Numbered from the stretch's first letter, positions 14,667 to 24,757 are shown. The stretch: 30,559 bases of DNA from Fusobacteriaceae bacterium UBA2433 (GCA_002342785.1 DDQV01000120.1:1-30559), one strand, 5' to 3'. Program-made: numbers and translations. The notes: generated by a model not told the origin, from the letters alone.

Positions 14667-15989
14667 ATGAAAAAAAGATATATTGCGGCTATGTTCCTTT
14701 TGAGTAGTATAACTCTTATAGGAGCGACTCAAATTTTTAATGGTGAGCATTTTTCAGGAATAGAATATCAACATAGTCGCCTTAAAGATACAGATAATGA
14801 TGTAGATAATATAAATGCTTATACACTTACTTTAGGAAAAGGATATTATAGCTTTATAAACTATCCTATAAATTTTGAAGGAACTTTAAAATATGATGTT
14901 AAAGGGGAAAATCATAGTATATCAGACAATATCTCTTATTCAAGTTTTGGAGGAAGATTTCAATATAACGGCTGGGGAAATAAAGGTTTTATCTTAGGAA
15001 TAAAAGGATCTCTCGACTATGATAATTTCTATGAGAAATATGATAACTATTTCAGTAGATATATTATAGAGGAAGATTATCCTAGAAAATCTGGGAAACA
15101 TAAAGATGAAGAAGATATTGGTGTAAAATTTTATGGAGATGCCTTTAAGAAATTAGGCCATGGTTTTACTGTTGGATTTTGGAATGAAATAGTTGTAGGT
15201 AAGGAAGAAACTTCAGATTCTATACCCATTGTATTAAATAAAGGATTTAAAATAGCAAATGGAGACAACTATGCCAATGAATCGGTCTCTATTACTATAA
15301 CTCCAAAGATTATCTATGAAAACTTTCTTACAGAGGGCATCAGGTTTGTATTTGAAGGATATATGGAAAACAGAAAATATTATAATCAAACTTTTGATGT
15401 AGATGGAGAAGAAAAAGACCTTTACTATAAATATGTTGTCACACCACAACTTTCTATTAAGGGAAATATCGGAAACAATATAAATTATGACAGCTATATA
15501 GCTTTTGAAAACGAAGGTTTTCAATACCTCGATTATTGGCAACATACATTTAAAGTTACTCCAAAAATAGAATATAAAAAAGAAAAATTAGAGATGGGAA
15601 TAGCAGGTGGGGGCTATGACTATGAAGATGAAATTGGTATTGTCTTTGATAATAAAGAATTATTTGCTTATAAAAAATCAGATTCTTATTCAGCACTTAT
15701 ATTTTCTCCTAAGTTATATATTAAATATAATATATGGAAAAATTTTTCTTTAGGTCACGAAACAACATTTAGACATGGTGAATGGAAATCAGGTGATCAA
15801 GATGGATATCTAGACGAAACGTCTTATATATTTTATTGGAAATATCAAAAAAAAATATATGAAGATATAGAATTTATTTTAAAAAATTCATATGAACTGT
15901 ATAGAAGTAGTTCTAATATTCCTTCAGAAAATATATTACCTGAGGAAGATATAGTAAGACTTACAGTGGGAGTGAAGGCATATTTTTAA
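14667..15989 (+). CDS. Outer-membrane beta-barrel protein
   Basis: A 440-aa protein with a clear Sec signal peptide: MKKRYIAAMFLLSSITLIGA with cleavage near residue 20. The mature part alternates short amphipathic strands with aromatic residues and turns rich in N, D and G, and it ends in VGVKAYF, the C-terminal phenylalanine of outer-membrane barrels recognised by the BAM machinery. There is no match that I recognise to a named porin. About 16 to 18 strands would fit the length. It lies 29 bp after the receiver gene and 12 bp before a two-TM protein gene, inside the glycan operon. A plausible job is passage or anchoring of the glycan across the outer membrane, which is inferred from position only. 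Confidence 0.75.
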   Translation: MKKRYIAAMFLLSSITLIGATQIFNGEHFSGIEYQHSRLKDTDNDVDNINAYTLTLGKGYYSFINYPINFEGTLKYDVKGENHSISDNISYSSFGGRFQYNGWGNKGFILGIKGSLDYDNFYEKYDNYFSRYIIEEDYPRKSGKHKDEEDIGVKFYGDAFKKLGHGFTVGFWNEIVVGKEETSDSIPIVLNKGFKIANGDNYANESVSITITPKIIYENFLTEGIRFVFEGYMENRKYYNQTFDVDGEEKDLYYKYVVTPQLSIKGNIGNNINYDSYIAFENEGFQYLDYWQHTFKVTPKIEYKKEKLEMGIAGGGYDYEDEIGIVFDNKELFAYKKSDSYSALIFSPKLYIKYNIWKNFSLGHETTFRHGEWKSGDQDGYLDETSYIFYWKYQKKIYEDIEFILKNSYELYRSSSNIPSENILPEEDIVRLTVGVKAYF

Positions 15990-16001
15990 GGATGGTATAA
16001 T

Positions 16002-17228
16002 ATGAATCTATTAAATAAACTTAATAAAGTAAAGATATTAAATAGACTAAAAAAAGTAAAAAAATCTAAAGAAAATATTGAAGTAAAAGAAAAAGATTAT
16101 AAAAAAAATCTAAAAGCACTTAAGAAAAAACTTATTATAAGGTTATTAACTGGTATTTTAGGTACGACTGTTATACTTCTTTTTCTTTTTATAATTTTAT
16201 CTATAAGATCAATAAACTCTATCTTAGAGATAAATTTTTTAGAGAATCTTGAAAGATCAAGAGATCAAAGGAAAAGCGCTATAGAAAAATATTACTCTAC
16301 TCTTAATCAAGAGATGCAAAGAGATATACAAAAAAGAACTTCTATTGACATAGAGAATCAAAATTATCAAGATCTTGGAGTTGAAGAGGTTGCTCTTTTT
16401 AATTCAGAGTATCAAGTGATATATCAATCTTCTAGTAGAGATCTTCTTCCTATAAAGAAAGAGATCAAATCTCTAAGATTTAATAACCCATTTTATATAC
16501 AAAAGATAACTATAGATAACGATAAATCATATCAGAATCTTTACTATAAAATTTTTAAACAAGATGGAAAAGGATATATCTTATACTATAAAATAAATAA
16601 TAAAGTTTTAAATAAGATCCTTTCAGAGTCTAATTTTAAAGCCGATATTTTAAACGATGAATTTTATGTTGTTGCTTCTAATAGAAGCTTAGATGCAACA
16701 GAATATACAGTAAATGATATAAGTAAGAAGATGCTCGATGGAAGAGTTGGCACCGATCTTTTTAAGGATAGTTTCTATTCCTATACCTATATTGATTTAG
16801 ATGAAAATTCAATTTATCTCAATGTATATGAAAATATAGATATTTATAGAGAACCCCTTATAAGGTATAAAACTAAAATTTATCTTTTATGGTTTATCTC
16901 TATCTTAATAACTCTTAGCGTTGTTTTATTTATAAAACTCTCAGTTGAAAGTTATAGCCAAGGAATATCTAGAATGAGTATAGAAAAGGAAGAGGAAAAG
17001 AAATATAAGTTTTTAAAAACAGAACTTATTAATATTTTTGATGAATTAGATGATGTAGAAGATTCCCTTGACAAACTTCATTCATTTACAAAAGATCTAG
17101 ACACAATAAAAAGAAGGATAATAAATCAAAATAGTTATTTATTAAATAAGATAAAAGATGATGAAGAATTATTAAAAAGAATTGATTTAGATGAAGAGTT
17201 AAAAGAAAAAGTTAAAAAAAAGTTTTAA
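16002..17228 (+). CDS. Two-TM sensor-like membrane protein with coiled-coil tail, no output domain
   Basis: A 408-aa protein of unknown function. It has a basic, lysine-rich cytosolic start (1-43), TM1 at about 44-68, a roughly 220-residue extracytoplasmic domain, TM2 at about 293-312, then a charged coiled-coil tail of 95 residues ending in KVKKKF. The topology matches Cache-type chemosensors, and motifs such as VEEVALFNSEYQVIYQSSSR suggest a PAS/Cache fold, but no kinase, GGDEF or methyl-accepting domain follows. It may sense a ligand and act through protein contact or be a scaffold like polysaccharide co-polymerases (which share a two-TM coiled-coil plan). AAGGATGG precedes the ATG. It lies 18 bp before the GT-C-like gene. 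Confidence 0.6.
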   Translation: MNLLNKLNKVKILNRLKKVKKSKENIEVKEKDYKKNLKALKKKLIIRLLTGILGTTVILLFLFIILSIRSINSILEINFLENLERSRDQRKSAIEKYYSTLNQEMQRDIQKRTSIDIENQNYQDLGVEEVALFNSEYQVIYQSSSRDLLPIKKEIKSLRFNNPFYIQKITIDNDKSYQNLYYKIFKQDGKGYILYYKINNKVLNKILSESNFKADILNDEFYVVASNRSLDATEYTVNDISKKMLDGRVGTDLFKDSFYSYTYIDLDENSIYLNVYENIDIYREPLIRYKTKIYLLWFISILITLSVVLFIKLSVESYSQGISRMSIEKEEEKKYKFLKTELINIFDELDDVEDSLDKLHSFTKDLDTIKRRIINQNSYLLNKIKDDEELLKRIDLDEELKEKVKKKF

Positions 17229-17246
17229 CATAAGGATGGTAATTAG

Positions 17247-20200
17247 ATGGAAAGTTATATTAAAAAGATAAATAAATTTATATGTATATTTAGATATGAT
17301 TTATTCTCTGGTATCTTTATGCTTTCCTTTATTCTATGGATATTTGAACCATTATTTTCAAATGGTCATGTTGTATTTAGTGATATGGCATTCGGTTATT
17401 ATTCAGATAGATATATGAATGAAATATTTGGTCTTTGGAATGAACGTTGGTCTACTTCGACACTCCTTAATATCCCAAGGCTTATATATATCCTTCCTCT
17501 TTGGCTTCTCTCTCTTTTATTTGGAGGAAGTGGTCCTATTCTTATAAAAGGATTTATACTTTTTTTAATCTGTACATCTGCTGGGAGTATGTATCTTTTT
17601 AGTAAAAGAGTGATTAGTCTTTATTTTGGTAAGGAGTTTGATTTCTATAAAGTTTTTGCTCTTGTTACAGGAGCTTTATACTATGCCTTAAATCCTTGGG
17701 TAATCTTTAGGATACAACATATATATCTATTATGTGGATATAGTTTATTTCCATTACTATTAAGACTTTTTTTCGATATATTTGATCCTAAATTTCAAGA
17801 ACAAGTGATAGAAGATTATGATCTCTCACGAATTAATCCCTATGAAAAAAATATAAAAAATATTGTTATCTTTACTTTTTTATATAGTGTTAGTGCAGGA
17901 GCTATCCATTATTTTTTTTATGGAGCTATCTATTTTTTTGTTATAGGCTGCCTTATCCTTACAAAAAATATATTTATCCTTATCCCCGATCTAAGTCGGG
18001 TTGCAGGTTTTATAAAAAATATGTTTTTAAAGATCGGTATACTTATAACATTTTTTATATTTACATCCTTTTATTGGTTAGGAAACTATGTTCTTAGTAT
18101 TGTTACAGGATCTCAAGCATCTCAACACAATATAAATACTGTAGATACCATATCACTTTTTAGTAAAAATAGTTCTATAACTAATATCTTATATCTAGAT
18201 AGTTATTGGTGGCCTATGTTTGACACCACAAAACTACCAATTAGTTTTTATATATGTGGTGGAGTTCTTTTATTTTTTATATTTCATGCAATGATATTTA
18301 GATCTTATAAATATCATATAATACTTTTTTTTACTGTGTTATCCCTTATATTTATCCTTGCTTCTACAGGAACCAAACTAGAATTTTTTGCACCTTACTT
18401 TGTTTTATTTGTTACAAAAACCCCTGTGATAGGCTCGATGTTTCGTGATCCAAATAAACTAGTAGGCTTACTTGCTATAGGGTTCTCCTTACTTTTAACC
18501 TTTGGAGTAGAACAAATTCTTAGTTATTTTAATGATTCCTATAAGAGTTCTATAATAAAAACTATAATTATAATTACAACAATAACTTCTCTTTGGTATT
18601 ATATAATCCCCTTTAAACAAGAGTTTATAGATGGATTTTATTCACCAGTTAAAATTCCCCAAGATATGAAAGATGTACAAGATAACTTTTATGATGGAGG
18701 AGATTTTAGTAGAGTTCTTTATCTTCCTATTGCCGATAATATGACACAGCCAAGTACTGGAGTAGCAACTCCTAGATGGAATAAAAATCCTAATTTAGAG
18801 GGAAGTGTAAAAGCTACAGGAGATATTCATGTCTATACCAGTAAAAAAAATACAATCTTCCATCATGAAGGAAATATTATGGGAATAACTTATTATCTAT
18901 CATATTTACAACACCTTATGGATAAAGGTCTTTCTAGAAATATTGGTGATATGATAAAAGCTTTTCCTGTAGATGAAGTAGCATATCACGATGAATATCT
19001 TGGACAAAAAGAAAGACAAAAATTTAATCTACAAATTATGAGTGAACAAAAAGAATTAAAGGAACACTATAAAAATAATATATATACATTGTATAAGTTA
19101 AAAAATCCTAGAGATTATATGCAGATATATAAAAATAAAATATATACTCCTTATGGATTATCTAAGATGGAAACTTATTTGCATAGTGGTAAACTTGATT
19201 TGACTAAGATACCTATAATTTTTATGAATCAACATATAGACGAAAAAATTATCTATGAAGCTAAACCAAAAGATTATATAGAAGCTGAAAACTTCAATGA
19301 TATTTTACTTGCTTCCCTTCCAGAAAAATACTATAGTTTTCCCTTTGATTCTATAGAAAGTGCCAATGTATTTTTAGACTGGGGTAAGGTTCTTATAAAA
19401 AATAATGACTGGATGTGGTTTTTAGACTCTCAAGGAATAGATAATTTTCCCTATGATTTTGACATGGGAAGGGGACTGGCGGCTACTTTTTCTACAAGTA
19501 AACTAGATGTTTTACCATATGAATTTAAAACTCTCAATGGTCTAATTGTGGCTGACTTTGATAGTTTTCTTAGAACAAATAAGTTTTTTAAACCAGATAA
19601 TCCAGAATTATTTTCAATTCAGGCCAATCCAAAAAAGGCCAATAATAGAATCCCAACTTTAAAAGGAGAGATAGTAAAAGGAGAACCTAAGTCAATATGG
19701 CAAGTTGCTAAATCAGGACTTATCAAAGTCAAAGAGAATAATCCATATCAATTTAATATCCTTATCTCTGGTCGAGGAACTAATAAACTCCATGTAAAAG
19801 TAAGATTCTTTGACAGTGAATATAATGAAGTTGGAGTCAGCTATGTTGTTGCACCAAAGGAAGAATTTTTCTTTGATGAGATGAATTTTTATGGTGAATA
19901 TATATCTCCTCCAGAGGCAGAATATATGAGACTTGATCTACTTTCCTTTCAAAACACTAATCAGAAAAATTATTGGTGGATCCATGATATTAATATAAAA
20001 GATCTAGAAGAATATAAGAAAGAAAATTCTTTTACTATCAAACCAAAAGGAAATATAGGTGATAAAGGAAGTTTATATATAAGAGCTCTTGTTTCTAAAA
20101 AAGGTGGGATTATAGAGATAAAAAATGGTATGGAAAATATAAAAGTTAATACTTATGACTCTAATAGAAATAGTCTTCAATGGATAGAGATAAAAGATCT

Positions 20201-21707
20201 TACACTAAATACAGATAAATTTACCATATTTAATAGAAAAGGATTTAATGCTCTCAATGCTATGGTTTTTCTTCCTAATAAAGTAAAAAAAGATTATGAG
20301 TTTACAATGAATAAAATTATAAAAAAAACAAAAATCTTTATGGCCCTCGAAGGAGAGGAATCTTTTTCATACAAGGGAAATATCCAAACCGAGAGACGCT
20401 ATCCTCTACTCAGTGGTGGCCGAGCTATAAGAAGTCAGTCTGGTATTTTAAAAAAAAGTATAGAGATTCTAAAAGATGCATCCTATAAATTTACGCTAAA
20501 TATAGAAGCAAATCCTAAATACAATGGATCTGTTACTATAAAAATGATAGATAAAGATAAAAATAATATTTTAAAAGAGACAATTTATAGTAAACAAATT
20601 AAGAAAAAAAGTGACACTATCGATACTGTAATTATCCCTGAATTTTCAGATGAAAATTTTCCTAGAAGATATTTAAAGCTTAAAGATACCCTTCCTTTTT
20701 ATCAAAAAATTAGTTTTAATAGTGAAAATATAAAAAAAGGAGCCTATACTCTTCAAATTGATTTTGATTCTAAGATTCCTTCTATGAGTAATTTAAAAGA
20801 TATGCATAAATTTGATCCAAAAGAAGTAAAGGAACCTCAATTTTTTGAAGACATACTACAAAAAAATTGCAGTGAATGTGAATCTATCTATCCTAGTATG
20901 ATGAAAGATAAGATAAAGGAAAATACTCTAAATATTAAATTTGATCCTACATGCTCATGCGACTGGTATGTATATGCTTCTAATATGATGAAAATAGATT
21001 CTATGAAAGAATATCTTATTTCCTATGATGCAAAATCAGAGATAATAAAAAATAGGCATGCTAAAGTGATATTTTTAAATAAGGAAAAAGAAATTCTCGA
21101 TGTTCAATATGTATATGAAGTAGAAGAAAGATTTAAAAAGAGATGGAATACCTATGAGCAATTATTTACTGCACCTGAAGACACTGTTTATATGCAACTT
21201 CAAATATGGGCTAAGGGAGATAAAAAAGAAAGTGGAACTTTTAATATGAAAAACTATCAAATTTTCCCCTATGATGATCTTATTGCCTTTGACAATATCT
21301 ATATAGAAGAAGCAGATAAGATGAAGTTATTTACTCCTGAAAAAACTGACATTACTGTTTCTTATAAGAAAATAGATACTATGAAAAGAGAGGTTATCTT
21401 AAATAATCCTAAAAATGAAAAAGTAATGATCTCTTACGGAGAGTCACCAAACCCTCTATGGAAGGAATCTTTTAATGGCAATAGAGTAGTAGAGGTGATA
21501 AATGGAGTAGGAGCAGCATTTATCACAGATAAAAATGGTAGTGGAAATATAGAAATTGTTCTTAGAAAAGTTTATTTTTTAGGGATCTTCCTTCTCTTAT
21601 TTAGTTTAGTCGTATACTTATTATTTACTATATATAACCATATTATTAAGGGGAGGAAAAAAAATGAAAAATATAATCGTAGTAACCGCAGAGGAAAGAA
21701 AGATTAA
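17247..21707 (+). CDS. Giant GT-C-type membrane glycosyltransferase (AftD/YfhO-like architecture)
   Basis: A 1486-aa inner-membrane protein. The first ~460 residues hold about 11-12 membrane helices. The first outer loop contains HVVFSDMAFGYYSD (41-54); its acidic residue is where GT-C enzymes that use polyprenyl-phosphate sugars carry a catalytic Asp. The order NLWN-like GLWNERW, multiple helices and MFRDPNKLVG recalls AftD/DUF3367 and YfhO proteins. Residues ~460-1440 are a long extracytoplasmic beta-rich part, likely several carbohydrate-binding-like sandwiches, followed by a last helix at about 1443-1463 and a lysine/arginine tail. Four cysteines, C1208, C1211, C1236 and C1238, may form disulfides or a metal site. 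It overlaps the next gene by 44 bp. The activity is inferred from architecture; the sugar donor could come from the GT2 encoded next. Confidence 0.65.
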   Translation: MESYIKKINKFICIFRYDLFSGIFMLSFILWIFEPLFSNGHVVFSDMAFGYYSDRYMNEIFGLWNERWSTSTLLNIPRLIYILPLWLLSLLFGGSGPILIKGFILFLICTSAGSMYLFSKRVISLYFGKEFDFYKVFALVTGALYYALNPWVIFRIQHIYLLCGYSLFPLLLRLFFDIFDPKFQEQVIEDYDLSRINPYEKNIKNIVIFTFLYSVSAGAIHYFFYGAIYFFVIGCLILTKNIFILIPDLSRVAGFIKNMFLKIGILITFFIFTSFYWLGNYVLSIVTGSQASQHNINTVDTISLFSKNSSITNILYLDSYWWPMFDTTKLPISFYICGGVLLFFIFHAMIFRSYKYHIILFFTVLSLIFILASTGTKLEFFAPYFVLFVTKTPVIGSMFRDPNKLVGLLAIGFSLLLTFGVEQILSYFNDSYKSSIIKTIIIITTITSLWYYIIPFKQEFIDGFYSPVKIPQDMKDVQDNFYDGGDFSRVLYLPIADNMTQPSTGVATPRWNKNPNLEGSVKATGDIHVYTSKKNTIFHHEGNIMGITYYLSYLQHLMDKGLSRNIGDMIKAFPVDEVAYHDEYLGQKERQKFNLQIMSEQKELKEHYKNNIYTLYKLKNPRDYMQIYKNKIYTPYGLSKMETYLHSGKLDLTKIPIIFMNQHIDEKIIYEAKPKDYIEAENFNDILLASLPEKYYSFPFDSIESANVFLDWGKVLIKNNDWMWFLDSQGIDNFPYDFDMGRGLAATFSTSKLDVLPYEFKTLNGLIVADFDSFLRTNKFFKPDNPELFSIQANPKKANNRIPTLKGEIVKGEPKSIWQVAKSGLIKVKENNPYQFNILISGRGTNKLHVKVRFFDSEYNEVGVSYVVAPKEEFFFDEMNFYGEYISPPEAEYMRLDLLSFQNTNQKNYWWIHDINIKDLEEYKKENSFTIKPKGNIGDKGSLYIRALVSKKGGIIEIKNGMENIKVNTYDSNRNSLQWIEIKDLTLNTDKFTIFNRKGFNALNAMVFLPNKVKKDYEFTMNKIIKKTKIFMALEGEESFSYKGNIQTERRYPLLSGGRAIRSQSGILKKSIEILKDASYKFTLNIEANPKYNGSVTIKMIDKDKNNILKETIYSKQIKKKSDTIDTVIIPEFSDENFPRRYLKLKDTLPFYQKISFNSENIKKGAYTLQIDFDSKIPSMSNLKDMHKFDPKEVKEPQFFEDILQKNCSECESIYPSMMKDKIKENTLNIKFDPTCSCDWYVYASNMMKIDSMKEYLISYDAKSEIIKNRHAKVIFLNKEKEILDVQYVYEVEERFKKRWNTYEQLFTAPEDTVYMQLQIWAKGDKKESGTFNMKNYQIFPYDDLIAFDNIYIEEADKMKLFTPEKTDITVSYKKIDTMKREVILNNPKNEKVMISYGESPNPLWKESFNGNRVVEVINGVGAAFITDKNGSGNIEIVLRKVYFLGIFLLLFSLVVYLLFTIYNHIIKGRKKNEKYNRSNRRGKKD

Positions 21708-22785
21708 TTATCATCAAGTTCTTGGTTTTTTTTCATATGAAAAACTTGCTATAGAAAATATTACAGGAGATGAAAAGGGAGATGCTATAATAATAGATTT
21801 TTCTTCAAAAGAATTAGCTATTAATATAGCCAACAAATTTAGAAGTTTAAATAGAACTATTCCAATATTATTTATAACAGATTACAATGAACTTTTTTCC
21901 TCAAAGGAACTATCTCTTATAGAGGGAATAGGACAGATAAGATTTCATACTTCTACTTCTGATAATGGAGAGAAGATCATAGAGTTATTAAATTCCCTTA
22001 TAGATCCAGACTTTGCTAGTGAGGTATTTAAACTTTCTATAATAGTTCCACTTTATAACGAAGGAGACAGATTTGAACATGTTTTAAACTTTGCAGAAAA
22101 ACTAAATTCTTTTTTAGAAGAAAGTTATAGAAATTCTAAAATTTATTTTATAAATGATGGAAGTATTGATGATACTAAAAAACTTACTGAAGGACTATTA
22201 AATAAATTTAGTGAAAAAAGCAGTTATATCAGTGATTTCGGTTTTTTAGAACTCAAAGATCTCTCACAAAATACTAGGAAAGCAGGAACTTATATTGAAG
22301 GAATAAAAAATGTATCTGGAGATATAATTATAATCGTAGATGGTGATGATTCATTTTATATTGAAGATATTGCTAAGATGGTAAATATTCTTCGAGCAGG
22401 TTATTATGATGTGATTGCTGCAACTAAAGATCTTACAGCAGAGAATAGACCTTTTATAAGAAGATGTCTTAGTTTTGCAAAACGTCTTTTAACAAAATTT
22501 TTACTTCCAAAAGGTATCTATGATTCACAAACAGGTCTTAAAGGACTTAGGGGAGATGCTGCAAGATATATCCTTCCCTATCTCAATGTAAAAAGGGAAT
22601 TAGCAATAGATTTAGAGATGATGTATATATGTAAAAGACTAAATTTTAGAACTTTACAACTTCCTGTAAGGTGTATAGATAGAGATGGTTCCCACATAGA
22701 TATAATAAAAGACTCTATTAAATATCTAAAAAGTATCCTAGCAATTTTATTAGATAGAAAAAATATTACAAAAAAATCTAACTAA
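21664..22785 (+). CDS. Degenerate receiver domain fused to ALG5/DPM1-like GT2 glycosyltransferase
   Basis: A 373-aa fusion. Residues 1-110 look like a receiver (CheY-like) fold: NIIVVTAEER, DAIIIDFSS with D45 at the phospho-site, and IPILFITDYNEL; the acidic pair is TAE instead of DD and the conserved lysine is missing, so it is a pseudo-receiver. Residues ~123-360 are a GT2: LSIIVPLYNEGDRF, INDGSIDDT, VDGDDS (DxD), and the ALG5-like block DSQTGLKGLRGDAARYI then AIDLEMMYICKR. ALG5/DPM1-type GT2 enzymes make polyprenyl-phosphate sugars, the donors of GT-C enzymes, and the preceding gene encodes a GT-C-like protein with which this one overlaps by 44 bp. GGGGAGG gives the start. The receiver module suggests signal control of sugar donor supply. 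Confidence 0.72.
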   Translation: MKNIIVVTAEERKINYHQVLGFFSYEKLAIENITGDEKGDAIIIDFSSKELAINIANKFRSLNRTIPILFITDYNELFSSKELSLIEGIGQIRFHTSTSDNGEKIIELLNSLIDPDFASEVFKLSIIVPLYNEGDRFEHVLNFAEKLNSFLEESYRNSKIYFINDGSIDDTKKLTEGLLNKFSEKSSYISDFGFLELKDLSQNTRKAGTYIEGIKNVSGDIIIIVDGDDSFYIEDIAKMVNILRAGYYDVIAATKDLTAENRPFIRRCLSFAKRLLTKFLLPKGIYDSQTGLKGLRGDAARYILPYLNVKRELAIDLEMMYICKRLNFRTLQLPVRCIDRDGSHIDIIKDSIKYLKSILAILLDRKNITKKSN

Positions 22786-22815
22786 TAAAAATTTAAAAAT
22801 AAAGAGGGAGAGAAT

Positions 22816-24753
22816 ATGAATATTAATTTAAGAAAAAAAAAATCTTCAATACTTTTTATACTTCCTATCAAAATGTTTTTTTATACAATAATTATTGGGA
22901 TATTTGTTTATGTTTCTTTATATAAGTTTTTAGAGAGAAACTATGAAAAAAAGATGAGAGATACAGCTCTTACCCTTTCAAATCTTGCTGAATGGGCTGT
23001 AATTCCCCTCTTAGAAGATAGCCATAACCATGATATTTTTATAGAAAGACTTTTAAAAAAAATAACAACAGACAATAAAGTAAAAAGCATAAAAATCTAC
23101 AATGAAGCTATGGAAATTTTATATTCAAATGATAAAAAAGAGGAAAAAACTCATAAAAATAGTGAATTTATAGTTCCTATTATAAAAAATGAAAAAATGA
23201 TTATAAAAAATGAAGATTTTAAAAGATATATCTATGAGATAGCTATTCCTATTAAAGATAAAGTTACTTTTGAAAATAGTTCTAAAGACAAAAAGTATAT
23301 ACTCTATTTAAAGTTAGATTTTGCAAAGGAACATATAAATTTTTATAGAATTCAAATTTTAGGCTTTGCAATTGTTGGATTCTTTTTAATTTTTCTATTG
23401 ATAATCAATAATTCACTGATTAAATATTATATTTTAAATCCAATTTTGCAAATAAAAAAAGGATTTTATAAAGTTACAAATGGAAAATATGATTTTACGA
23501 TTGAGGAAAAAAAAGAAAAGGAAGTAAACGACCTCATAAAGATGTTTAATAAAATGGTAGATTATATAAGGGAAAATTCTGAAACTTTAAAAAAAAATAA
23601 ACTACAAGCTGAAAAACTAAACAAAGCAAAAGGAGTATTTTTAGCTAATATGACCCATGAACTAAGGACACCTTTAAATTCTATAATTGGTTATTCTGAA
23701 CTTTTACTAGAAGATGAAACAGATGAAAACAAAATAAAGCAATTAAAAGGAATAGTTAAGCCTGGAAAACATCTCCTAACTATAATAAATAATATTTTAG
23801 ATTTTTCAAAGCTAGAAGCTCATAAATTAACATTATCTATAAAGGTTTTTAATATAAGAGATACATTTAAAGATATTGAAGAGCTATTTAAAATAACTGC
23901 TCTTCAAAAAAAAATTATTTTAAAATTTAGAATGCAAGAGTCAATACCAAATCATTTACTAGGAGACGAAGGTAGAATAAAACAGATCCTTATAAATTTA
24001 ATATCTAACTCATTAAAATTTACAGATAAAGGTCATGTATATATTATAGTTTCTTACAAGAATAACAGATTATTTGTTGTAGTTTCTGATACAGGAATAG
24101 GGATAAAAGAAGAAGCTCTTTTAAATGTATTCGATTCCTTCGAACAGCTAGATATGAATCGTCAAGGAACTGGACTAGGACTTTCTATAACTAAAACTCT
24201 ATGTGAACTTATGGATGGAACTATCACTGTAAAAAGTGTATTGGGAAAGGGAAGTAGATTTGTTTTTAATATAAAAGTTCCCATTGGTCATCTGCCTAAT
24301 AAAACTAAAAAAAATATTAGTAGATCCTCTCAAAAAATTAATACTCCTAAAACTTTAGACTCAAAAAGGATAGGGAAAAAGTTTAAGATCCTTGTTGCCG
24401 ATGACATAAAAGACAATCAATTAGTTCTTGGGATGATGTTAAAAAAGTTAGATGTAGATATTGTCTTTGCAGATAATGGTAAGATTGCTTTAGATCTGTT
24501 GGAAAAAGAAAAATTTGATCTTTTTTTTCTTGATATTCAAATGCCTGTGATGAATGGTTTAGAAGTATTAGATAAATTAAGAGCTACAGGAGAGATCAAT
24601 AATAATTATGTAATAGCTCTTACCGCTTATTCTCTCAATACTGAACAAAGTAAGATCTTAAAAGCTGGTGCAAAAGGAGTCATAACAAAACCAATTAATA
24701 AAGATGAGATAAGAGCACTAGTATCACATAGAATAAAACGGAGGATGAGTTGA
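22816..24753 (+). CDS. Hybrid sensor histidine kinase (HAMP-HisKA-HATPase-REC)
   Basis: A 645-aa inner-membrane kinase. TM1 is at about 16-37, a 140-residue periplasmic sensor follows, and TM2 is at about 180-203. Then a HAMP-like linker, HisKA with H281 in NMTHELRTPLNS, the ATPase N-box NLISNS (N398), DTGIGIK, GTGLGLS, and a C-terminal receiver with D529-D530, phospho-acceptor D573 in LDIQMPVMNGLEVL, T603 and K625. All catalytic residues are present. The receiver is the likely donor to the Hpt protein. GAGGGAGAG precedes the ATG. It ends 4 bp before the flippase gene. Its paralog, alike in every domain, lies three genes downstream at 28037. Confidence 0.92.
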   Translation: MNINLRKKKSSILFILPIKMFFYTIIIGIFVYVSLYKFLERNYEKKMRDTALTLSNLAEWAVIPLLEDSHNHDIFIERLLKKITTDNKVKSIKIYNEAMEILYSNDKKEEKTHKNSEFIVPIIKNEKMIIKNEDFKRYIYEIAIPIKDKVTFENSSKDKKYILYLKLDFAKEHINFYRIQILGFAIVGFFLIFLLIINNSLIKYYILNPILQIKKGFYKVTNGKYDFTIEEKKEKEVNDLIKMFNKMVDYIRENSETLKKNKLQAEKLNKAKGVFLANMTHELRTPLNSIIGYSELLLEDETDENKIKQLKGIVKPGKHLLTIINNILDFSKLEAHKLTLSIKVFNIRDTFKDIEELFKITALQKKIILKFRMQESIPNHLLGDEGRIKQILINLISNSLKFTDKGHVYIIVSYKNNRLFVVVSDTGIGIKEEALLNVFDSFEQLDMNRQGTGLGLSITKTLCELMDGTITVKSVLGKGSRFVFNIKVPIGHLPNKTKKNISRSSQKINTPKTLDSKRIGKKFKILVADDIKDNQLVLGMMLKKLDVDIVFADNGKIALDLLEKEKFDLFFLDIQMPVMNGLEVLDKLRATGEINNNYVIALTAYSLNTEQSKILKAGAKGVITKPINKDEIRALVSHRIKRRMS

Positions 24754-24757
24754 AATA

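Noticed and set aside
15234..15545. Minus-strand 103-aa ORF inside the outer-membrane barrel gene
   Set aside because: Antisense shadow without a ribosome binding site.
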